Assembly (NCBI GenBank): GCA_934661765.1
Contig: CAKUJT010000016.1
Coordinates: forward strand, 1 to 34,668
From: an uncultured Senegalimassilia sp.
Lineage (GTDB): Bacteria > Actinomycetota > Coriobacteriia > Coriobacteriales > Eggerthellaceae
Length of the DNA stretch: 34,668 nt
Direction of reading: 5' to 3'
Part shown: positions 15,807 through 23,486 of the stretch, piece after piece
Layout: every line of letters starts with the position of its first letter
Position numbering within the stretch: position 1 is the first letter of the stretch
Made by a program: the position numbers and the translations under genes
Notes under the pieces: generated by a model
Databases searched by the model: none
What the model was told of the DNA's origin: nothing
What the model saw: only the letters and a program-made list of their open reading frames with translations

Positions 15807-17128
15807 GAGCGGTAATCTCCATTGATAGTGACGTATTCGTGCGAGAAATCGCATGTCCACATGGTTGTTGCGCAATTGCCGGCGCCGAGGTCGACGTCGA
15901 TGACCACTTCGGGTTCCTCGAAACGGCGAAGCGCCTCGTCCTCATCGAATTCCACGGTTAAGCCTTTTCGGCATACCGGAAGCCCCATGATATCGATGGC
16001 AACATCGCCTTGGGAGAACGCCGCACCGGACCTGCCGAGCGCTGCGGCGATACGGCCCCAATTAGCATCGTGCCCGTAAACCGCCGTTTTCACCAACGGC
16101 GAATTTGCTACGGTACGCGCCGCCTTGTCCGCATCCTCCGGATTTGCGGCCCCCGCTACGTTAACGGTGATGAGGCGTGTGGCGCCTTCGCCATCGACCG
16201 CCATCTCACGGGCAAGGGCGACGCAGACGGTGCGCAACGCGTTTTCGAACGCATCGAAGGCAGGCGTTCCAGGCTGCATGCACACAGCGCCTTGCGGTGC
16301 TGCCGCACCGCTTGCCATAAGGAAGCACGAGTCGTTCGTGGAGGTATCGGAGTCGACGGTGATCTTGTTGAAGCTGATCCCGACCGCCTTCGAAAGAGCC
16401 TCATGCAGATGATTCGAGGCAACGGGCGCATCGGTGGTGATGACGCTGATCATGGTGGCCATGTTGGGCATGATCATACCCGAGCCCTTTGCCATGCCGC
16501 CCACCGTGAACATGCATCCGTCATAGCCCAAACCGTTACCGCTAAACGTTACGGCGAACTCCTTCGGCTTGGTGTCCGTCGTCATGATGGCGCGAGCCGC
16601 ATCGGCGCCTCCCGCAGCAGACAGCGCCGAGACGGCCAAAGGCGCACCGCTTTCAAACGGCTCCATCTGCAGATGCTGGCCGATAACGCCCGTAGACGCC
16701 ACCAAAACCTCTTGCGCCGGGCAACCAAGGGCATCGGCGACGATGCCGGACGATTGGCGCGCCGTCTGAAGGCCCTTGTCTCCGGTAGCCGCATTTGCGA
16801 TACCCGAGTTGATAGCCACCGCACGCGCGATGCCGTACCCTGCACCATCAAGGTGCTCCCTGGACACCGTGACCGGAGCCGAGCAGAACACGTTCGTGGT
16901 GAACACCGCGGCACAGGCCGCCGGTTGATCGGCTGCCACCAACGCGAAATCCAAACGCTTTGGATCAGCGCGGAATCCTGCGTGGATGCCGCAAGCCTTG
17001 AAACCCTTCGCCGACGCAACGCCGCCTGCCGGCAAAAACGGCAGATCTGCGTAGGAGTCGGCGGTGCTTGCGTTATGCAGAGGTTTCACCGCGTCCCCCT
17101 TAGACGCAGCGGAAACTGCATGAGTCAT
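15803..17128 (-). CDS. argJ: Glutamate N-acetyltransferase / ornithine acetyltransferase
   Basis: Transfers the acetyl group from N-acetylornithine to glutamate, recycling acetyl and releasing ornithine. The 441-residue precursor contains the autocleavage site Met-Ala-Thr-Met within GMIMPNMATM; Thr225 would be the new N-terminal nucleophile of the beta chain. About 25 residues precede the conserved FLPAGGVASAKGFKACGI start, a slightly long N-terminus, but the ATG at 17128 has a near-perfect AAGGAGG five bases away and is taken as correct. ArgJ implies the cyclic pathway. Whether it is mono- or bifunctional (also using acetyl-CoA) cannot be read here; no argA or argE lies in the window. Confidence 0.97.
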   Translation of the reverse strand: MTHAVSAASKGDAVKPLHNASTADSYADLPFLPAGGVASAKGFKACGIHAGFRADPKRLDFALVAADQPAACAAVFTTNVFCSAPVTVSREHLDGAGYGIARAVAINSGIANAATGDKGLQTARQSSGIVADALGCPAQEVLVASTGVIGQHLQMEPFESGAPLAVSALSAAGGADAARAIMTTDTKPKEFAVTFSGNGLGYDGCMFTVGGMAKGSGMIMPNMATMISVITTDAPVASNHLHEALSKAVGISFNKITVDSDTSTNDSCFLMASGAAAPQGAVCMQPGTPAFDAFENALRTVCVALAREMAVDGEGATRLITVNVAGAANPEDADKAARTVANSPLVKTAVYGHDANWGRIAAALGRSGAAFSQGDVAIDIMGLPVCRKGLTVEFDEDEALRRFEEPEVVIDVDLGAGNCATTMWTCDFSHEYVTINGDYRS

Positions 17129-17146
17129 TACGCCCTCCTTCTGAAA

Positions 17147-17167
17147 CGCCCGCCGAAACGGCGGGCG
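17147..17167. other. Intercistronic hairpin between argC and argJ
   Basis: A perfect 9-bp GC-only stem CGCCCGCCG/CGGCGGGCG with an AAA loop sits in the 45-base gap, just upstream of the argJ Shine-Dalgarno. There is no T run, so it is more likely an mRNA-processing or stability element than a terminator. Confidence 0.5.
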
Positions 17168-17173
17168 GATTGG

Positions 17174-18238
17174 CTATACGGGAACCGCCACCTTATCGAG
17201 GCCAAGGTCCTCTGGCAGCCCGAAAACAATGTTAGCGCACTGAACAGCTTGATTAGCAGCGCCTTTGCAAAGGTTGTCTATAGCTCCGACGGCAATGAGC
17301 ATGCCAACCCGCTCATTGACGGCAAGCCCGATATGAGCGCAATTCGTGCCCACGACGGAAGACGTCTTGGGCATAACCCCCGCATCGAGCACCGTTACGA
17401 ACGCGCTGTCTCGATAGAACTCTTTATAGCTCTCGACGATCTTCGCCACATCGCGCGTTGCCCCGGCTGCCAAGGGCAGGTTCACCGTGGACAGAAGTCC
17501 CCTGTTCAGCGGCGCCAAATGAGGGGTGAACACCAAGCGGTCGGAAACGCCCAGGATCTGCTCGATTTCAGGCGTGTGGCGATGCGTTGCCACGCCGTAA
17601 GCCTCGAGATTCTCGTTGGCGAAGCAGAAATGAGTGCGCGCCGTGGCCTTCTTGCCTGCGCCCGTCACACCCGAAATGGCGTCTACGACGATTGGAGCTT
17701 TGTCATCGACAAGGCCGAGACGCACGGCAGGCGCTGCAGCAAGCGTGGTTGCCGTGGGATAGCAGCCAGCGCAACCGACGACCGCCCCTTTGCCTTCCTT
17801 GCGCTGCTGCGCGGCGGCGGCAAGATCATCGGGGAACAACTCGGGCAAGCCGAAGGCGGCGCGCTTGAGCAGCTCGGTTTGAGTATGGGGGACTTTGTAC
17901 CACTGCTCGTAAACCGCAGGGTCCTTTAAGCGGAAATCGGCGGACAGGTCGACCACCACGCCCCCGCGATCGACGATACGAGGGGCCATTGCCATTGCCG
18001 CGGTATGAGGCACGGCAAGGAACACGACATCGCACTGATCGAGAACCGGGTCGTCATGCCTGGAGAAGGCAAGGTCGGTAGCTCCCGTGAAGCAAGGGTA
18101 TTCCTTGGCCACGGGGGTTCCGGCAAGCTCATTGGAGGTAACGGCGACCAATTCGAACTCGGGGTGCCGCAGCGCAACTCGGACCAGCTCTATGCCAGCG
18201 AAGCCGGCTGCACCGACAATACCGCATTTGATGCTCAT
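17174..18238 (-). CDS. argC: N-acetyl-gamma-glutamyl-phosphate reductase
   Basis: NADPH-dependent reduction of N-acetylglutamyl phosphate to the semialdehyde. The 354-residue length is typical. The Rossmann fingerprint GAAGFAG lies at 9-15, and the catalytic cysteine is C159 in GCAGCYPTATTLAAAP. A later PHLAPLNRGLLST motif matches the family. The ATG at 18238 overlaps the stop codon of the upstream sugar-dehydratase gene by four bases (ATGA), so it is translated from the same message. The first gene of the arginine cluster therefore lacks a promoter region of its own immediately upstream. Confidence 0.97.
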   Translation of the reverse strand: MSIKCGIVGAAGFAGIELVRVALRHPEFELVAVTSNELAGTPVAKEYPCFTGATDLAFSRHDDPVLDQCDVVFLAVPHTAAMAMAPRIVDRGGVVVDLSADFRLKDPAVYEQWYKVPHTQTELLKRAAFGLPELFPDDLAAAAQQRKEGKGAVVGCAGCYPTATTLAAAPAVRLGLVDDKAPIVVDAISGVTGAGKKATARTHFCFANENLEAYGVATHRHTPEIEQILGVSDRLVFTPHLAPLNRGLLSTVNLPLAAGATRDVAKIVESYKEFYRDSAFVTVLDAGVMPKTSSVVGTNCAHIGLAVNERVGMLIAVGAIDNLCKGAANQAVQCANIVFGLPEDLGLDKVAVPV

Positions 18239-20109
18239 ACTATGCCCTTCCCATTCGAGGTGTAATGGTACGTTGGGACCGCCTGTTCAAGCATGCGAAT
18301 AGCTTCCCCATCAGTTGCCGAAAGCGCGTTTTCCAACTCATCGAGCTTCGAGGCAACCTGATCATAGCTGATTTCCTGGCCCGTGGAGATCATGATGGAC
18401 TGGTTATCGGTGGGAAGCGTGCTCTCCTCGTCCATGAGCAGTTCCTCGTACATCTTCTCACCTTCACGCAGACCCGTAAACTCTATTTTGATATCCACGT
18501 CCGGCGTAAGGCCTTGCAGCTGGATAAGGCCTTTTGCCAAATCGACGATCTTGACGGGTTCACCCATATCCAGAATGAAGATCTCGCCGCCATGCGCCAT
18601 GCCTCCCGCTTGGATAACCAATCGCGACGCCTCGGGAATGGTCATGAAGAACCGCTCGATATCTGGATGCGTAACGGTAACAGGCCCACCGGCGGCAATT
18701 TGACGCTGGAAGACGGGGATCACGCTGCCGTTAGAACCGAGCACATTACCGAAACGCACTGCGGTGAAAATGGTTTTCGACGTACGCGCATAGTACTGCA
18801 CGATCATTTCGCCCATGCGCTTGGTCGCCCCCATGACGCTTGTGGGGTTAACCGCCTTGTCGGTGGAGATGAAGATGAAGCGCGCCGCCCCGTATGCATC
18901 AGCAGCGCGAACAGCGTTCAACGTGCCGAACACGTTGTTGTGAACGGCCTCGCGCGGGCAATGCTCCATAAGAGGAACGTGTTTATGGGCAGCCGCATGA
19001 AACACCGCGCCCGGGCGATACTTCGCGAACACCTCGTTGACGCGCTCCTTGTCACATACGTTGCCGATCTCGATGATGATATCGATGTCGTCGTATTCGG
19101 ACAGAAGCTCGTTGCGCAGCATGTACGCATCATTTTCGTATATGTCGAAGATGACAATGCGAGCAGGCGCCACCGTGCACAGCTGACGGCACAGCTCGCT
19201 GCCGATGGAGCCGCCGCCGCCAGTGACCAGCACGGTTTCACCCGCGATATAGCCGGAAACCGCACGAGTGTTCAGAACGATCTCCTCACGACCAAGCAGG
19301 TCCGCCACATCGACGTCGCGCAGGCTTACATCCCCGATTTCATCGAGGGATAGTGCGCGAACGTTAGGCAGTGTGCGCAAACGGCAATCCGTCTTCGTGC
19401 ATTCGCCGTAAATGCGCTTACGTTCCTCTGGCGTGGACGAGGGGATGGCTACGACGATCTGCTCGATGTCATAGCGATCAACCAGATCGACGATATCGGA
19501 GGTTCCGCCAGAGACCTTCACGCCATGGATGCGTTGACCCCGCTTCGCGGGATCGTCGTCAGTGGCAACGATGGGGATACCGGGCATGAGAGGGTCTTTC
19601 GACGCCATGCGCCCGATTGCCAGCGAGCCCGTTTCGCCCGCACCGACCACCAGCGTGCGCGGGCGATCGCATGTACGCTGCGACGAGGCGATGGCCCTTC
19701 CCTTTTGGCGCATGAAGCGGAACACGAAGCGGATACCGCCCATGAAGAAGATCAAAAGGAAGCACGAAACGACGAAAACCCTGATAGGGAGCCTAGTGCC
19801 GATAATCCACAGAAACACGGCACCGCCCAACGTGCCGAGCACGGTTGCGCCGACGATCTGGATGACCTCATCGATGCTGGCGTATTCCCATAAATTGTTG
19901 TACAGGCGAAACGTCGCCAAAACCACGACGTTGATAAACGCGAGGATGCCCAGCACGAAGTAGATCTCGTTATTGACGAACACCTCTCCCTTAACGTTGG
20001 TAAGAATAGATGCAAGCCAATACGACAGATACGTGGCGATGATGTCGAGCAGCAACAAAAGCGCTGTTCTTTTTGTGATATGCACGTCCAAACCCGGCCC
20101 CGTCTTCAT
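18235..20109 (-). CDS. Membrane-anchored nucleotide-sugar 4,6-dehydratase (PglF/FlaA1/CapD family)
   Basis: A 624-residue protein taken from the ATG at 20109 (a TTG two codons earlier is possible; neither has a strong ribosome-binding site). Four membrane helices lie at about 15-37, 48-67, 82-104 and 110-130. A first Rossmann domain has VGAGETG (155-161) and an SDR domain has TGGGGSIG (296-303). The usual YxxxK is replaced by M426-x3-K430 in NPTSVMGATKR, preceded by STDK (415-418). This arrangement defines the large inverting or retaining UDP-GlcNAc 4,6-dehydratases such as PglF, WbpM and FlaA1. It probably makes a keto-sugar for bacillosamine, QuiNAc or FucNAc in surface glycans or protein glycosylation. 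No glycosyltransferases are nearby, and it is oddly joined to argC. Confidence 0.92.
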   Translation of the reverse strand: MKTGPGLDVHITKRTALLLLLDIIATYLSYWLASILTNVKGEVFVNNEIYFVLGILAFINVVVLATFRLYNNLWEYASIDEVIQIVGATVLGTLGGAVFLWIIGTRLPIRVFVVSCFLLIFFMGGIRFVFRFMRQKGRAIASSQRTCDRPRTLVVGAGETGSLAIGRMASKDPLMPGIPIVATDDDPAKRGQRIHGVKVSGGTSDIVDLVDRYDIEQIVVAIPSSTPEERKRIYGECTKTDCRLRTLPNVRALSLDEIGDVSLRDVDVADLLGREEIVLNTRAVSGYIAGETVLVTGGGGSIGSELCRQLCTVAPARIVIFDIYENDAYMLRNELLSEYDDIDIIIEIGNVCDKERVNEVFAKYRPGAVFHAAAHKHVPLMEHCPREAVHNNVFGTLNAVRAADAYGAARFIFISTDKAVNPTSVMGATKRMGEMIVQYYARTSKTIFTAVRFGNVLGSNGSVIPVFQRQIAAGGPVTVTHPDIERFFMTIPEASRLVIQAGGMAHGGEIFILDMGEPVKIVDLAKGLIQLQGLTPDVDIKIEFTGLREGEKMYEELLMDEESTLPTDNQSIMISTGQEISYDQVASKLDELENALSATDGEAIRMLEQAVPTYHYTSNGKGIV

Positions 20110-20225
20110 CTTCAAATAGAACAGTTCATAGTGTCAGATTACCTACAAAGGCTGCCGACTGAAGGCCTATTGTAGCCAAACTGGCGTATGATTGCAGCGA
20201 TATTACCGGCCAAGGAGCTTGTTAC

Positions 20226-21536
20226 ATGAATATTCCAGCCACCGAAATCCATACGGACGTCGCCGCCCGCGACGCCTCCCAACCTGCTCGTAAGCGCAAT
20301 ATCGAAGCGTTGACGGCTTTTTTCCGAAGCGGCATCAAACCCGCCGGATCGCACGGGAAACTGGGCATCGAGCTGGAACAGACCATTGTGCGTGCCGACG
20401 GCTCCCCCGTCTCGTATAGCGAGGAGAACGGCGTCGCGCATCTGCTTGAACAGCTAAGGGAATCCTATCCGCAAGCGACCGTGGACGAAGAGGGCGACCT
20501 TCTTGGCGTAGCTCGCCCAGGAGAGGCCATCACCATCGAGCCTGCCGCCCAAATCGAATTATCGGCGGGACCGTTCGATGATTTGGAAAAAGCCCGGGAG
20601 ACGTTTACCGCATATCGGAAAACGCTTGATGACCTGCTTGCCCCCAAAAGCATGCATGTGGTAGCACAAGGCTACCATCCCACCGCCACGGCGCGCAGCC
20701 TGGACTTGATACCTAAACGCCGCTACGCGTTCATGAACCGATATCTTGGCGCAAAGGACATCTACGGCCCCTGCATGATGCGAGGCAGCGCTTCAACGCA
20801 GATCTCTATCGACTACACAAGCGAACAGGATTGCCTCAGAAAAATGAGGATCGCGTATGCGCTCACGCCTATCTTGAGCCTGATCTGCGACAATTCGCCG
20901 ATATTCGAAGGCAAGCCGCGCCAACATAAGCTGATGAGGACCGACATATGGCGCCATACTGACAGCGACCGATGCGGCCTTGTGCCCGGCGCGCTTTCGA
21001 GTAGCTTCACATTCGAAGACTATGCGGAGTACGTGCTGGACACGCCCGCTATAGTTGCGCCCGACGAGAACGAGGGCTGGCGCTACTGCGAGCAAACCTT
21101 TGGACAACTGTACGCCGACGAGCCGATGACCCGAAAGCAAGTAGAGCACGCGGTTTCCATGCTATTCCCTGACGTGCGGCTGAAAACGTACTTGGAAATC
21201 CGCCCGGCGGACTCTATGCCCATCCCCTACGTGATCGCCTATGCCGCCCTTATCAAGGGCTTGTTCTACAACGAAGGCAACCTGCAGCAGCTTGAAACCC
21301 TTTTCGCCGATGTAGGCGCCGATGCTTTCGAGATGGCGAAAGATGTCCTGATGGAACGCGGCTACGACGCCCATGTTTACGGAGCGCCGGTAGCCGACCT
21401 GTGCGATCGCGTTATCGAGTTGGCTGAAAACGGCTTGAATCCCGATGACCGCGCGCTCCTTGAACCCCTTTCCCGCCTTGTAGCCCAACGGGTCACGCTT
21501 GCTGACCTGGCAGAGAGGGAATCCAGGGAAGCGTAA
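20226..21536 (+). CDS. Glutamate--cysteine ligase, GCS2 family
   Basis: Forms gamma-glutamylcysteine from glutamate and cysteine with ATP. The 436-residue protein matches the plant/proteobacterial-type GCS2 fold: GIELEQ at 47-52, an EEGDLLGVARPGEAITIEPAAQIELSAGPF-type block across about 88-117, then RYAFMNRYL, the MMRGSASTQISIDY stretch, and a later IWRHTDSDRCGLVPG segment. The start has AAGGAG eight bases upstream. It is transcribed divergently from the dehydratase gene with 116 bases between. No glutathione synthetase is in the window, so the end product may be gamma-glutamylcysteine itself or another thiol. The related EgtA role (ergothioneine) is possible but has no supporting neighbours. 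Confidence 0.9.
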   Translation: MNIPATEIHTDVAARDASQPARKRNIEALTAFFRSGIKPAGSHGKLGIELEQTIVRADGSPVSYSEENGVAHLLEQLRESYPQATVDEEGDLLGVARPGEAITIEPAAQIELSAGPFDDLEKARETFTAYRKTLDDLLAPKSMHVVAQGYHPTATARSLDLIPKRRYAFMNRYLGAKDIYGPCMMRGSASTQISIDYTSEQDCLRKMRIAYALTPILSLICDNSPIFEGKPRQHKLMRTDIWRHTDSDRCGLVPGALSSSFTFEDYAEYVLDTPAIVAPDENEGWRYCEQTFGQLYADEPMTRKQVEHAVSMLFPDVRLKTYLEIRPADSMPIPYVIAYAALIKGLFYNEGNLQQLETLFADVGADAFEMAKDVLMERGYDAHVYGAPVADLCDRVIELAENGLNPDDRALLEPLSRLVAQRVTLADLAERESREA

Positions 21537-21646
21537 AGCAACAGCAAGGGAACTTTTCGCGGTTCCCCCGTCATTACCGAGCCAGGCTTCAGGTTTGTCG
21601 GGTAGACTTAACCGAGCGAAATACCCATACGACAGGAGACGTTTCG

Positions 21647-22075
21647 ATGAGCAACAAAGGCAAAAAGGTCAAGGTTCATTACACTGGCACGCTGGACGAC
21701 GGCACGAAGTTCGACTCTTCCCTGGATCGCGGCGAGCCCTTGGAGTTCACGTGCATGGCCGGGCAGATGATCCCCGGCTTCGATGCCGCCGTCGAGCTTA
21801 TGGAGCAAGGCGAGACCAAGACCGTGCACATCCCCGCTGCCGACGCCTACGGAGAGCGCAACGAGGAGCTGGTGCAGCGCATCCCCTTGGATCAGATTCC
21901 CAACGGCAACGAGCTTCCCGTTGGCCAGACGGTATACATGCAAAGCGGCGACGGCCAGATCTTCCCCGTGTTCGTGCAGTCGATCGAAGACGGCGTGGCA
22001 ACCTTTGACATGAACCACGAACTGGCAGGCAAGGACCTGAACTTCGAGATTACGCTGGTGGAGATCGAAGACTAG
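21647..22075 (+). CDS. SlyD-like FKBP-type peptidyl-prolyl cis-trans isomerase
   Basis: A 142-residue cytoplasmic prolyl isomerase and chaperone. It begins with the FKBP core (KVKVHYTGTLDDGTKFDSS, then GQMIPGFDAAVELMEQGETK). The flap carries an inserted domain of SlyD type (AYGERNEELVQ through about residue 120). The core closes with DMNHELAGKDLNFEITLVEI. It lacks the His/Cys-rich metal-binding tail of E. coli SlyD. The ATG has AGGAGA seven bases upstream. It lies 110 bases after the ligase gene and may be read with it or from its own promoter. A strong terminator follows. Confidence 0.95.
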   Translation: MSNKGKKVKVHYTGTLDDGTKFDSSLDRGEPLEFTCMAGQMIPGFDAAVELMEQGETKTVHIPAADAYGERNEELVQRIPLDQIPNGNELPVGQTVYMQSGDGQIFPVFVQSIEDGVATFDMNHELAGKDLNFEITLVEIED

Positions 22076-22101
22076 TCGATATAGCTTTTCAAGGTACCTC
22101 A

Positions 22102-22127
22102 GGGCCGCTCGTTCGAGCGGCCCTTTT
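22102..22127 (+). terminator. Intrinsic terminator after the FKBP gene
   Basis: A perfect 10-bp stem GGGCCGCTCG/CGAGCGGCCC with a two-base TT loop is followed by TTTT on the plus strand. It ends 12 bases before the stop codon of the convergent unknown gene. Confidence 0.9.
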
Positions 22128-22139
22128 CATTGCAGGACG

Positions 22140-22961
22140 CTATGCCGCCTGCAGCCGACCCATAAGGTTTTCCACCCTGTTGAGAAAATCGCCCTCACAG
22201 GCTTGATTGAGTTTATCGACCCTGGCGATAAGGCGCTCTTGGCACGCTTCCTCCAAGGCATCGGGAACATACAATCCCATGGACGCGGCTCGCACCGCCA
22301 CAAGCCTGCCAACGGAGTCGGCCGAAGGGAACGCGCCTTCGCAGCTTGCGAACGAGCAATCGCAACGAGGCAACGATTGAGCCCCCGCCTTAGAGGACGC
22401 GCTTTCCGAGGAGGCTCCGAGAATCCCGAGGCTTGATTCACCCTGCCTCGACACCGGCGCTTGATGCGTCAGATGCCAGAACGCACTTGCAAGAACCATA
22501 TAGCGCTCGCAGCAATCCCAGGGGCCTTCGAGCCATACGCGATACGAAAGAACTTGCGACCAGGGAGCGCAACCGAACAGGCACGCGCCTTCGACGGCAT
22601 CTTGTCGCACGGCACCCGCAGACAGATCCGCCACGCGGGCCTGCACCAAGCGTTCGATGCTTGCCCGGCCCCGTCGTGCATGCACGATGAAACGTTCTTC
22701 GGGGAATATGCACAGGGCTTTACCGCTTTTGCGCTTCACCGAACAATCGAGCATGGCGTCCAAAGCGCGGCCCATGCGTTTGCGGGCAACGCGTCGCTGC
22801 TGCGGGGTCGCCTGGCCCCACCCCGGCAAACGGCACGCATAACCCTGCTCGACCATGGAAAGCAGCGTTTCCCTATCGCAGCACAGAAAGGCATCCTGCA
22901 ACGTGGGAACTTGTTTTCGAGACACCGACTGCGCATCCCAAAGAAGATTAGAGCACAACAT
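22140..22961 (-). CDS. Protein of unknown function (second of an overlapping pair)
   Basis: I do not recognise this 273-residue protein. The start is set at the ATG at 22961 because AGGAGG (22968-22973) lies six bases upstream; the frame is open to 23168 but that part reads as a shadow of the preceding gene. The product is soluble, rather basic in the middle (RRVARKRMGRAL, then KRKSGKAL), and rich in cysteine, with a CDCSFASC cluster about 60 residues before the end. The N-terminus VPTLQDAFLCCDRETLLSMVEQGY looks like a short helical protein-protein module. It overlaps the upstream ORF by 14 bases, a classic coupling arrangement. It converges on the FKBP gene. Confidence 0.75.
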   Translation of the reverse strand: MLCSNLLWDAQSVSRKQVPTLQDAFLCCDRETLLSMVEQGYACRLPGWGQATPQQRRVARKRMGRALDAMLDCSVKRKSGKALCIFPEERFIVHARRGRASIERLVQARVADLSAGAVRQDAVEGACLFGCAPWSQVLSYRVWLEGPWDCCERYMVLASAFWHLTHQAPVSRQGESSLGILGASSESASSKAGAQSLPRCDCSFASCEGAFPSADSVGRLVAVRAASMGLYVPDALEEACQERLIARVDKLNQACEGDFLNRVENLMGRLQAA

Positions 22962-23334
22962 GGCCGACCTCCTGCACGAGGGATACCGCATCGGCGCAAT
23001 CCATAACGCATGCGCATCGAAGCGGGAAGGCACCGGGCAAAACCCGATCAAGGGCGGATTCGCACCCCAGCTGATTGAGCTCCGGCCAATCGGCAGCGTC
23101 TTCGAAGCCGAACCCCGCTGGGATAAAGCCCCCTTCGAACAGCTGATATTCCATTGAATCGAGCGCATTGCGCAACTGACAGAGCGGAAGCGCCGCTATA
23201 ACCACCAATGCACCTGGTTGCGCGCAGCAAGACACAGACCCGTTACCGGACATGGCAAACACCTTCTTCGATTGTTCCAAAAACGGAGAGGATCTTGCAA
23301 GCGTGGAACGGGCAGCGAGGAACACCGCTGCCAT
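22948..23334 (-). CDS. Small protein of unknown function (first of an overlapping pair)
   Basis: A frame of up to 128 residues, unrecognised. Two starts are possible. The ATG at 23334 has a weak AAGG ten bases away. The ATG at 23253 has AAGAAGG eight bases away and would give 101 residues beginning MSGNGSVSCC. The central part is hydrophobic (ALVVIAALPLC) and the C-terminal half acidic (FEDAADWPELNQLGCESALDR), with several cysteines. It ends inside the start of the next ORF (stop at 22948-22950, next start at 22961). A TATACT element at 23388-23393 could supply the promoter. The reading as a real gene rests on this coupling, the codon pattern and the ribosome-binding sites. Confidence 0.6.
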   Translation of the reverse strand: MAAVFLAARSTLARSSPFLEQSKKVFAMSGNGSVSCCAQPGALVVIAALPLCQLRNALDSMEYQLFEGGFIPAGFGFEDAADWPELNQLGCESALDRVLPGAFPLRCACVMDCADAVSLVQEVGHVVL

Positions 23335-23387
23335 CTACGGGCGACCTTGGAAGGAGGCGCTTGCACTGGCTCTGATGTGTTGATGGG

Positions 23388-23393
23388 AGTATA
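23388..23393 (-). promoter_or_regulatory. Candidate -10 of the unknown gene pair
   Basis: TATACT on the minus strand lies 54 bases before the first possible start and 34 bases after the map terminator, so the pair probably forms its own transcript. No clear -35 was found. Confidence 0.4.
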
Positions 23394-23427
23394 ACATGGT
23401 TTCGTACGTTTGTTCGTTATAATGTCG

Positions 23428-23480
23428 AAAAAAAAATCCCGGCGGGGAGGGCGTTATGACCCGCTTCCCCCTGCCGGGAT
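23428..23480 (-). terminator. Intrinsic terminator after map
   Basis: A hairpin formed by ATCCCGGC and GCCGGGAT arms with additional GGGGAGG/CTTCCCC pairing (23437-23480) is followed on the minus strand by nine T (23428-23436). It starts within 10 bases of the map stop codon. Confidence 0.92.
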
Positions 23481-23486
23481 GAAAGA

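Noticed and set aside
16010..17929. Plus-strand open frame (639 codons) opposite argJ and argC
   Set aside because: It spans two confirmed genes antisense and has no start signal.
22961..23168. Longer N-terminus for the second unknown gene
   Set aside because: AGGAGG precedes the ATG at 22961, and the extra part overlaps the other ORF without a start signal.
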